A stretch of 64,000 nucleotides of DNA from Bugula neritina (Eukaryota > Bryozoa > Gymnolaemata > Cheilostomatida > Bugulidae): NCBI GenBank assembly GCA_964035545.1, contig OZ037771.1, positions 8,294,408-8,358,407 of the forward strand. The letters are read 5' to 3'. Shown one piece after another: positions 60,401 to 64,000 of this stretch. Position 1 is the first letter of the stretch; every line of letters begins with the position of its first letter. The position numbers were made by a program, and so were the translations under genes. The notes under the pieces are model-generated. The model saw only the letters and a program-made list of their open reading frames with translations. It was not told the DNA's origin and made no database searches.

Positions 60401-60489
60401 CGGTGCGCCGGTATGTTACTTGGGAGCTAAGGAAGGAATCACAGCCAGCATCTATGTATACTGAAGACTCATTCACAATATTACCATAT
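15299..60489 (-). CDS. FREM2: FRAS1/FREM2-family extracellular matrix protein (47 exons seen; 5' end missing)
   Basis: This is a large basement-membrane adhesion protein of the Fraser-complex family (ECM3 in echinoderms). Exons from 5': 60259-60489, 55911-56032, 55038-55134, 54320-54471, 53600-53850, 52839-52960, 52439-52617, 51878-52042, 51643-51782, 50874-51051, 50466-50663, 49945-50133, 49231-49356, 47897-48069, 46965-47259, 46338-46561, 38333-38521, 37766-37919, 37335-37473, 36442-36609, 35818-36040, 35416-35607, 34000-34218, 33227-33464, 32693-32929, 32184-32323, 31769-31930, 31191-31412, 30806-30999, 30515-30699, 29825-30070, 29391-29534, 28878-29060, 28703-28791, 28347-28538, 27856-28063, 27190-27354, 26774-26939, 26168-26402, 25886-26082, 24920-25163, 19852-20082, 17984-18088, 17557-17667, 16793-16939, 16141-16249, 15299-15651. 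Every junction keeps frame and gives 2,875 residues. Architecture is about 12 CSPG repeats, five Calx-beta domains, a conserved ectodomain and a TM tail. FREM2 fits the length best, but FRAS1 cannot be excluded without the N-terminus. Confidence 0.9.
16381..16559. repeat. Hairpin (MITE-like) element in FREM2-like intron
   Basis: Inverted arms at about 16381-16418 and 16513-16559 share GGCACAAATGG and GTAGGTAAAA against their complements. They enclose about 95 bp of C/A-rich sequence with CCCCAAACCCAAACTCCCC-type runs. Confidence 0.65.
16793..28063 (-). CDS. FREM2: FREM2-like conserved ectodomain between Calx-beta domains and membrane
   Basis: Ten exons (27856-28063 down to 16793-16939) encode the Cys-containing region typical of FRAS1/FREM2. 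Landmarks in order are [96 protein letters not shown] and [14 protein letters not shown]. The 20082/24920 intron carries the BEL/Pao insertion; without it the intron would be about 400 bp. Lumenal Cys pairs suggest a disulphide-stabilised fold. Confidence 0.88.
17507..17574. repeat. 34-bp tandem duplication spanning a FREM2-like 5' splice site
   Basis: Two copies of 34 bp (17507-17540 and 17541-17574) differ at a few bases. Each contains, on the minus strand, ATATTG/GTGAGT. The copy next to the exon (17557) keeps frame; the distal copy would add 34 nt. Confidence 0.85.
18170..18495. repeat. Minisatellite, period about 30 bp
   Basis: About ten tandem units of the type TACATGCACTGTATACACTT plus ACACTGTACG, with two alternating variants, lie in the FREM2-like intron between exons 17984-18088 and 19852-20082. 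Several reading frames stay open by chance, because the period is a multiple of three and the unit lacks stops. Confidence 0.85.
19049..19121. repeat. Short perfect hairpin
   Basis: GTGAAAACTTTGATG at 19049-19063 is repeated as its complement at 19107-19121. The 43-bp loop is in FREM2-like intron DNA. It is possibly a small MITE remnant. Confidence 0.7.
20299..20774 (+). repeat. 5' LTR of the BEL/Pao element
   Basis: 476 bp, TGTTTCAG...GACACA. It contains a short GTAAA tandem run (about 20588-20610) and a 3' portion with GCATCCGTGC repeated near the end. No mismatch with the 3' LTR was noticed. Confidence 0.93.
20815..24036 (+). CDS. BEL/Pao gag-protease polyprotein, RT-deleted, intact ORF (1,073 aa)
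   Basis: The polyprotein has a helical N-terminus (residues 1-160). From about residue 309 there is a DUF1759-type gag domain ([31 protein letters not shown]). Cys/His knuckles of the BEL type lie at about residues 559-591 ([24 protein letters not shown]). An aspartic protease domain has DSGS near residue 643 and DILIGLD near 741, ending in a TFGIMLQGP segment that normally precedes reverse transcriptase. Instead an acidic, Ser/Gln-rich linker follows (about 785-990). Then comes [18 protein letters not shown], which resembles the post-RNase H tail of these elements, and an unrelated C-terminus. So RT and integrase were lost by internal deletion while the frame stayed open. The product may assemble particles that depend on an autonomous relative; that is inference. 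Confidence 0.88.
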   Translation: MEDKEEIVQLKLQRSKLKTRITSLSKQLSTNSNSSDLELFQQLYRQLNEAYSEFNDIHASYCELVEADDKYEEYRVVSSLDLNAYYDVVKQTYDEAVTAFNRVKLKLVEYDIEFACTTAKQMLHESSDCDILNEHIILCKELSKKYFDIVGQIHVDLRNVILEMQTSFRARVNISHLPVSRNSSSTVLSGTDNGHAAQDRLGRGGVRDVAGVSFGGALQPEQTPTDDNLNKYPVNKDEQVDYSYLANNSASKLQSPRYAIPSRDLTSKRFSIVSAYAGYEPPPLNLSLSKSQRESNEPVNREHACNSKFKKYPPPTFSGIRREWPEFRTVWRRYAAFEFQTEEERAAALRSSLSGAAFDCIKSIYSHQPNAYERQWDKLERKYSDVSLCVQSVYDELSRLKPILSEDHRALVQFVDEIEQCYSQLAEIGQTSAITMSHIDELVDKLPNSIKEQWCEIYESLSVECKVHPLPSFMGFMEDRRRTVSRLAERQTYINENKTYVVKQNKSHARTLTFHTKSQSDSQNCLIHVQAKHSTVECKVFHGMSMDDRFKLVKTNRACFRCFGAHRRKDCKSKNSCSNCNDNYHHSLLCNRQKDHAKVENACHKAVGKIVNNHLVQPTVEEIIFPVQEVPVEGLSATALLMYDSGSNSSYISFDAAQRVQAKPVKSDISLNIAVLGGKAKSLKTKLYEVKLINQEGKTERVTAYGIDNITSPVKLPNNTKIAKIFPDIDLRLLYRKSSTVDILIGLDNAHIMPERTVVKTEQGLRIMENTFGIMLQGPMTDSIRSSSRCNVTQIEGSDRVSHGARKLQVQNNVNAHENLEVLKEILPEYYLQSCSESEPGDSSEVSQSVSGTSSSQPPESQLGLSQMKQEEGEGDAEHPTNLLLQTLDSLADEHDLQSDDSNQPVIPSTVEIDKSNKPLNYEENTAQMFTSFWKCKSFPKEPEVKLKEITPQEPRQQKVFTNPVYDKSQASTARHFYKAKIGKIQIATEGNVNEWWWIKSNSNLADWVSRKLKIIVATPSDHRESWKCSGSSRQFQYNTKHLELALGWSSYRVQRGLVIHAVQNLALLVSVD
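24254..24729 (+). repeat. 3' LTR of the BEL/Pao element
   Basis: 476 bp, same ends and same sequence as the 5' LTR as far as read. It is preceded by ACCCCGCCCCTCCGG rather than a polypurine tract. Confidence 0.93.
27543..27674. mobile_element. MITE family M, copy 1
   Basis: Ends are AGTGCAGTGGGAGAAA and, inverted, GGCGCTGTCATAGAGAAA, diverged from the family terminus GGTGCAGTAATGGAGAAATT. The body shares AACTTATTTTGCTACATTTCT with copy 2. Confidence 0.65.
28347..32929 (-). CDS. FREM2: FREM2-like Calx-beta domain block (five domains)
   Basis: Eleven exons encode five consecutive Calx-beta domains, which are Ca2+-binding beta sandwiches. Domain starts are marked by [70 protein letters not shown] and [17 protein letters not shown]. 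Each ends in a typical acidic pair before the next, for example VDPDDQ, EDESD, EDEID and TDDEDK. The core FxPGE motif recurs ([35 protein letters not shown]), followed by Asp/Glu-rich strands. Five domains is the number known for FRAS1 and FREM2. Confidence 0.88.
30203..30329. mobile_element. MITE family M, copy 2
   Basis: It starts GGAGCAGTGGCGGAGAAATT and ends TTCTTCCATCACTGCACC, near-inverted ends. The body has ACATAACTTCTTATGCTACA. It lies in a FREM2-like intron. Confidence 0.72.
32693..56032 (-). CDS. FREM2: FREM2-like CSPG/NG2 repeat block (about 12 repeats)
   Basis: Twenty-four exons encode tandem CSPG (NG2) repeats, cadherin-like beta units of about 110 residues. Repeats open with a proline-flanked strand and close with a VDD-type turn. 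Openings seen in order include [146 protein letters not shown] and [14 protein letters not shown]. The central motif FTxxDIxxGxVxYxH is visible ([24 protein letters not shown]). Sizes and spacing fit the 12 repeats of FREM2/FRAS1. Confidence 0.87.
33047..33115 (-). repeat. tRNA-derived sequence (SINE head or tRNA pseudogene)
   Basis: On the minus strand there is TGGTTAGCTTGC (A-box-like) and GGGTTCGATTCTTGG (B-box) at tRNA spacing, but acceptor-stem pairing is poor and there is no clear anticodon arm. It lies in the intron between exons 32693-32929 and 33227-33464. Confidence 0.45.
36093..36310 (+). mobile_element. tRNA-derived SINE, copy 2
   Basis: The head is GGAGCAGCCGTGGTCTATGG with A-box, then GGTTCGAGCC (B-box) at 36149-36158. 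The body has GGAAGAGCATCCAGTC, and the tail has TTCATCAGGGGTTCTTACAG and AAACTTGTGTGAG. It is flanked by ATAGATACACTAA and ATAGATACAATAA, an imperfect target duplication. It lies in the intron between exons 35818-36040 and 36442-36609. Confidence 0.85.
37030..37316. repeat. Degenerate tandem array of ACAGTACA-type units
   Basis: Short units of 8-14 bp (TACAGTACACAC, TACAGTACATAC) repeat over about 290 bp directly upstream, on +, of the FREM2-like exon 37335-37473. All open frames within it are artefacts of the repeat. Confidence 0.8.
38155..38193. mobile_element. MITE family M, copy 3 (one terminus only)
   Basis: TTAGGCTATCT and CCACTACTGCTCC match the inner and outer end of copies 2 and 4. 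The other terminus is missing. Confidence 0.5.
38522..42342. other. AT-rich portion of the 7.8-kb FREM2-like intron
   Basis: No coding frame is supported between exon 38333-38521 and the nested gene. Contents seen are short AATC and TGTA runs (38930, 40225-40275) and one hAT-like element at 41035. Confidence 0.6.
41035..41440. mobile_element. Non-autonomous hAT-like element with triplicated end
   Basis: Ends are CAAAGGTGTCTAACTTTTT and, inverted, CAGGGCTGTGCAAC, both close to the hAT terminal consensus. Flanks are TGTTAGAG (41027-41034) and CATTAGAG (41441-41448), an 8-bp duplication with two mismatches. The right end carries three tandem units of about 24 bp (CCGCCTGTTGGACAGTCCTG type). There is no transposase frame. 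Confidence 0.7.
42343..44304 (+). CDS. Nested Ly6/uPAR (three-finger) GPI-anchored protein, three exons, 149 aa
   Basis: Exons 42343-42391, 43288-43417 and 44034-44304 join at GT/AG sites with matching phases (1, then 2), from ATG at 42343 to TAA ending at 44304. Exon 1 is a signal peptide ([11 protein letters not shown]). Exons 2 and 3 carry the Cys framework: [25 protein letters not shown] and the family-ending [12 protein letters not shown] Thr/Ser-rich stretch follows, with a hydrophobic C-terminus ([16 protein letters not shown]) typical of a GPI-attachment signal. There are N-glycosylation sequons at NTT, NTS and NQS. Eight Cys are visible rather than the usual ten of a full LU domain, so one disulphide may be absent. 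The gene lies in the 7.8-kb intron of the FREM2-like gene on the opposite strand. The donor of exon 1, G/GTTAAC, is weak. Target and ligand are unknown. Confidence 0.82.
42603..42898. repeat. 22-bp minisatellite carrying 13 copies of a 5' splice-site motif
   Basis: Units of GGTAAGTACATAGCAACAAT plus AG, with variants TGTAAG and GTAGATGG, repeat 13 times with a partial copy at the end. On the + strand each unit contains GTAAGTA, a near-ideal U1 pairing site. The array lies in intron 1 of the nested Ly6-like gene, about 210 bp past its true donor. Confidence 0.92.
43838..43995. repeat. Short tandem array, AGTATGACACATAC units
   Basis: About eleven units of 13-15 bp lie in intron 2 of the nested Ly6-like gene, ending about 40 bp before the exon 3 acceptor (TTCTAG at 44028-44033). 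Confidence 0.88.
44417..44660. repeat. (GT)n then (AT)n microsatellite
   Basis: A GT/GC-rich run (44417-44470) passes into about 40 uninterrupted AT units and then a degenerate AT/TATATAC tail. It follows directly after the nested Ly6-like gene. Confidence 0.95.
45379..45462. repeat. (AT)n microsatellite
   Basis: About 41 AT dinucleotides without interruption, in the FREM2-like intron. Confidence 0.95.
52739..52860. repeat. 50-bp tandem repeat that multiplies a FREM2-like 5' splice site
   Basis: Two 50-bp units (52739-52788, 52789-52838) and a partial third that enters exon 52839-52960 share CTCAAATGTATGGGAG-type sequence. On the minus strand all three carry TTGAG/GTATGA or GTATGAC, so donors stand at exactly 50-bp spacing. 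Confidence 0.85.
53164..53275 (+). mobile_element. tRNA-derived SINE, truncated copy
   Basis: CTAGTGGTTAAAGTATAAC (A-box side), GGGGTCGATCCCC (B-box), then AAAGGCCACTGGTAATATTA and GGGCATTCAGTCACAATTGC match the body of the other copies. The 3' half is missing, with MITE M copy 4 starting at 53282. Confidence 0.7.
53282..53439. mobile_element. MITE family M, copy 4
   Basis: It starts GGTGCAGTAATAGAGAAATT and ends CCACTACTGCTCC (inverted GGAGCAGTAGTGG). Internal AAGAAGTTATGTTCTCGCAA and TTAGGCTATCTCAATT match copies 1, 2 and 3. Confidence 0.75.
55655..55785. repeat. Imperfect trinucleotide array (ACC/ATT)
   Basis: ACTATTACTACCATT-type triplets over about 130 bp in a FREM2-like intron; no coding signal. 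Confidence 0.7.
57006..57430. repeat. 32-bp minisatellite, about 13 copies
   Basis: The unit is ACAGCACTGTAGTATTGTAG followed by CATTGTACGTCT. The central copies are almost identical and the outer copies diverge. It lies in the 4.2-kb intron between exons 55911-56032 and 60259-60489. Each unit holds a near-palindrome, TACAGCACTGTA. Confidence 0.93.
58860..59068 (-). mobile_element. tRNA-derived SINE, copy 3
   Basis: Minus-strand head GGTCTAGGGGGTTAGAGC and B-box GGGTTCGAACCCC, the same body (GGAGAGCATCTAGTC) and the same tail (AAACTTGTGTGAG). Flanks are TTCCCTAA at 58852-58859 and 59069-59076, an 8-bp target duplication. Confidence 0.85.
60259..60489 (-). CDS. FREM2: FREM2-like most 5' exon visible (pre-CSPG N-terminal segment)
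   Basis: This encodes an N-terminal piece with one Cys ([16 protein letters not shown]) and two Asn glycosylation sequons. It runs into the start of the first repeat ([12 protein letters not shown]) and joins 55911-56032 across a 4.2-kb intron in phase 2. It begins with one base of a split codon, so at least one upstream exon with the signal peptide must exist. No convincing candidate was found between 60490 and 64000. Confidence 0.82.
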
Positions 60490-63400
60490 CTGCAACATAT
60501 AATATTATGTTATTCAAGCATTCACTGCTCCACAGAGTAGGTTTACATGGTTAGGATGCAACAAGACTTCTAGTAACAGTAAATTTCATTTCCTTTCTGG
60601 ACACAAAGTATTGGTAGGTTTGACAAGACAGTAACTTTCCAACCACAGAATTATTATATCCTTTCCACATCCCTGACCTAATCTACAGCAAGCTAATCTA
60701 TTGTTCTTCTAGGGATCTAAGTAACTTTAAATCTTAATATTCTTAACCTATAGTGAAGGTTGTAAAGGTGTTTATGCTGGCCACTAATTGCAACTATCTC
60801 TTAGAGCTAATCTCCAAAATGACTGACAACAGTGGTATTTAGTGAAATCACAAACAAAAACAGGAAAATCCACCTGTCTACTGTTTTTGCACACTGGTTC
60901 AAGTTATTACAGAAAATATTGTCAATAGACAAAAGGCATCAGGCAAAAGGCTGGGTATCATTGCATATCCATTAGTATATGCCAGATATTATGGTAGAAA
61001 GAAGAATAAGTTTAAATTCAGTTGGGGAAGTAAAAATATATAATTTTGATGTAAATCATTTAGTGCATGGAAATCGGCATAGGCTTTGAGATATTTCAGG
61101 TTCACTATTACGCCAGATCCTTGAATCATAAGTCTAACTTTAAAATAATATTATGATGTGCAGGTTTTTTCCCCAATTAGCTAAGAAAAAAGACAACTCT
61201 TTTACAACATACTGATGGATAGTTTCACTATTAAAGTGCAGAAATGCTGGCACATCAAAATTCTAAGTACTGGGAAATTCTCTCATCAAAGCCTAACATA
61301 ACAGACCCCTTCAATGATTATATAATAAAAACAGCAAAACATTATTTAATAAACAATGTATGTAATATTTTTAATCAGCAAACTGAAGGTGGAGGTGTGG
61401 TGGGATTGCCAAGTTATTTCAAGCAGGTACATGTACTGCATACTGTGCAAGAAAACAATGGAACCTACAAATTTTTATAACAAAACTAATGTGATTAAAA
61501 AAGCAGTCATCTAACTTTGCTTTAAACAAGTCCTTAAGTTCATTATTTGCCTCATTTGTTTGACACTTTGTTTAAAATGTTATGAATGTAAATACTGAGT
61601 GGTGATTAGTTTAATTGATAATTATTTCTATAATTTATAATTTCAATTGATTAGTCCCACCTGAGTTTATGAAATAAACAGAAAAACTTTGCCTTTAGTA
61701 TCCAACTGTTATGGAATAAACCAGCTGAATATGAACATGTAGTACTCTGTAAACACCCCCTCCCCTTCTCTGTACCATATCTGATCATGTGAGATATTCT
61801 ATGCAACAAAATAACGGTTGATTTGGTGGCAGGTGTTTTGTTGAAAGTTATTCTTATTACAAAGTAGTTTAGTTTTATGCCACACTCTCCCCTTTTTTCT
61901 GAAAACTTTGAGAAGTAGTTTAGATTATGTATTTATATTTATAGAATTCAACAAAATGGTGAATGCACTACCCGCCACCCGGCCTCAAACAGGTACTAAG
62001 GTGGTATTTATCTGATGACAGTATCAGTGACTAAATAGTTGATGTTTTTTTACCAGACAGTAAAACCTAACAGAAAGCTACCTAATTTAATGCTTTCACA
62101 GAAACAGTTTGTAGTGATACATCTTTGCTTATTTTAATTTATGAATCCATTTAGAAATTGGAAATAATAATAAAATAGTGTCGACAAGGTAGTAACTATA
62201 TTATATTAAGTTGTTCGAGCAGCTTTAGCAGACGAAGTAGCTTTACATATGGTCAGCAAATTAGTTCACAGTGACTCATTTACAGTATTACGACGCAGGT
62301 GAAGCATGTCCTAATAGCTATTGAAAAGCCTTCACTGTCTTCAGCTCTCACCAACTGCTAACAGTTAGAAAACTGGAGAAGCTTGTGCTTTGAATAACAG
62401 AAACCCTTATCTGGTCTTAGAAATTCCAATCAAATGGGTTAATTTGATATTCCTTCATTGTATAGCATGAAATACTGGGTGATTAGTTGAGACCCTTAGC
62501 TCTTGTTACAATTGTTTACTAACAATCACTGAGCATCTCTACGGATTATTTTCAAATTCAGCAATCTAATGTATATTGTTATTACTGCATTATTACCCCA
62601 TGTTTATATTTGAATTTAATAATTAGAATTGAAAAGACAGCCTCAAGTGTTGCATGAATCTTCAATCATAGACTTGGGACCAATAACTGCAGCGTAACCC
62701 TATTGTACGAGGCTGGCAATATGGCACCCTTGAGGAGAGAATAGGAAATGCCACAGTAACAGCAAGGTTTACATAAAGTTTCTTTCAACTATTGTGATTG
62801 AAAGGGCTTGCTAATATTTAATTTTATTCCTAACATAAATAATTGTGTGGGAATATTTTCAACCAATGGCGGCTGCAGGATGATACAACATTTTACCAGT
62901 TATATACGCTAACACAGCACTGCTGCTGCTGCTGCCAAAGCAAGAGAAGTAGAATGACTCAGCTGGAGATTTAGCTGGCTTATCTTTCAAGACAGCATGA
63001 AACTCAAAAACAGTGGCTTCAAAACTTTTTGCAACATTTAGGTGCAGTAATGGAGAAATTCTAATAGTCTAAAGTTTTTTTAATTTATCTTATGGGTTCG
63101 AGATGGAGGTTGAAAATATGATGAAAACATAACTTCTATTGTGATAATTGTCCTCTAGTAAAAATACTTTTCCCAATTTCTCCATTACTGCACCCGCACT
63201 TCCTTCGCAAGAAGTGACCCAACAGCAGCTAAGCATTGATTACAGGTCAGAAGAACATCAACAGAAGTGTGCAACAGTAAGAGTAACTGATGCACTGTTG
63301 ATAAATAAATCTCCGGATATATGAGACACTAGAATTTTGAGTGAGAATATAGAGGTCTTATAATATACACAACTGTATCACCTGATCTGTACAGCTACCT

Positions 63401-64000
63401 AATATGTCTAACTTACTCCTAATATTTATACAGATGAGACTGTAAAAGGTGAGAGGGTCTACCTATATCATCTATCTGACAAAGTTTGTGATATTAAGTA
63501 TTATATATATATAGCATGTCCTCCATGTATAGATTGATGAAGGCCACCATGATATTATGTATTCAACTCATGCATAGCCTACTATTTATGATCACCACAT
63601 GTGAGCTTCAGATTCAGATAAGGGGATTAATATGCTAGAGTTTACACCCCCTAATACAGGTGGATAAACTTTCCTGGACACCACTGCATTACTGTGCCCC
63701 CTGCTATACAGCCATGTGTAAAAAACATCAATTACTACCTTTAACGTAAACTAGATAAATGTAAATTGTATAGCAAGGGGTGTAAACCCAGAGGTAGGGA
63801 TGGGTAGTGTAAACCTAAGGAGTGTAGTTAAATTATAGAATTGGGGGTGTAGATTAAGGAATGTGTAAGAAATGTAGAATTAAGTGGTGTAGAGTCAAGG
63901 AGTATAGAGTTAAAAAGTGTAACTTGTCAGTTAGTGTTTATTTGGAAATAAAAGACACTCAGAGTGGTGATTTCATTGCTGAAAATAATGTTGGTGTATG
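60490..64000. other. Upstream FREM2-like intron/5' region, no gene supported
   Basis: No exon with splice sites and FREM-like content was found on either strand. The one recognisable element is MITE M copy 5. The TGTAGAxTTAAGGAxTGTAG-like degenerate units at 63780-63920 form a weak tandem pattern. Confidence 0.5.
63041..63194. mobile_element. MITE family M, copy 5 (best preserved)
   Basis: Perfect 20-bp terminal inverted repeats, GGTGCAGTAATGGAGAAATT at 63041-63060 and its complement at 63175-63194, enclose about 114 bp with ACATAACTTCTATTGTGATA. No coding capacity. Confidence 0.85.

Noticed and set aside
61244-61480. 78-residue + strand frame
   Set aside because: AT-rich codon use, no homology recognised, no splice context; chance frame.
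60490-64000. Signal-peptide exon of the FREM2-like gene
   Set aside because: No frame with a start, hydrophobic stretch and phase-2 donor was convincing; it is probably beyond the window.

Overview
This is a window from an AT-rich invertebrate metazoan nuclear genome. Spliced genes with GT-AG introns, POLR2A with a long consensus CTD, a FRAS1/FREM2-family basement-membrane gene, tRNA-derived SINEs, MITEs and a BEL/Pao LTR element all point there. The phylum cannot be fixed from the sequence alone. All exon boundaries below were worked out by hand from splice motifs plus reading-frame continuity; no alignment was run.

Layout. (1) 155-6004, + strand: the 3' half of the RNA polymerase II largest subunit, 12 exons from the trigger loop through the jaw and clamp to a CTD of about 44 heptads and the stop. 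An inverted-repeat element of about 0.9 kb sits in one CTD intron. (2) 6005-10742: 3' UTR, AT-rich spacer, a hAT-like fragment and a SINE flanked by a 12-bp target duplication. (3) 10748-13207, + strand: a small four-exon gene for an unrecognised 171-residue protein, with a TTAA-flanked MITE in its last intron. (4) 15299-60489, - strand: a FREM2/FRAS1-like gene rebuilt as 47 exons in one continuous frame (2,875 residues; the 5' end lies outside the window). It encodes about 12 CSPG/NG2 repeats, five Calx-beta domains, the conserved C-terminal ectodomain, one transmembrane helix and a short tail ending in a PDZ-ligand-like Ser-x-Ile. It is convergent with gene 3. (5) Inside FREM2-like introns: a young BEL/Pao LTR element (20299-24729) with apparently identical 476-bp LTRs, a 5-bp target duplication and an intact gag-protease ORF but no reverse transcriptase or integrase; and a previously hidden nested gene on the + strand (42343-44304) for a 149-residue Ly6/uPAR-type GPI-anchored protein in three exons.

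A recurring theme is short tandem duplications that carry 5' splice sites. A 34-bp pair and a 50-bp set duplicate two FREM2-like donors, and a 22-bp minisatellite with 13 copies of GTAAGTA fills the first intron of the nested Ly6 gene on its sense strand. The rest of the non-coding DNA is AT-rich intron with SINEs, MITEs, minisatellites and (AT)n tracts.
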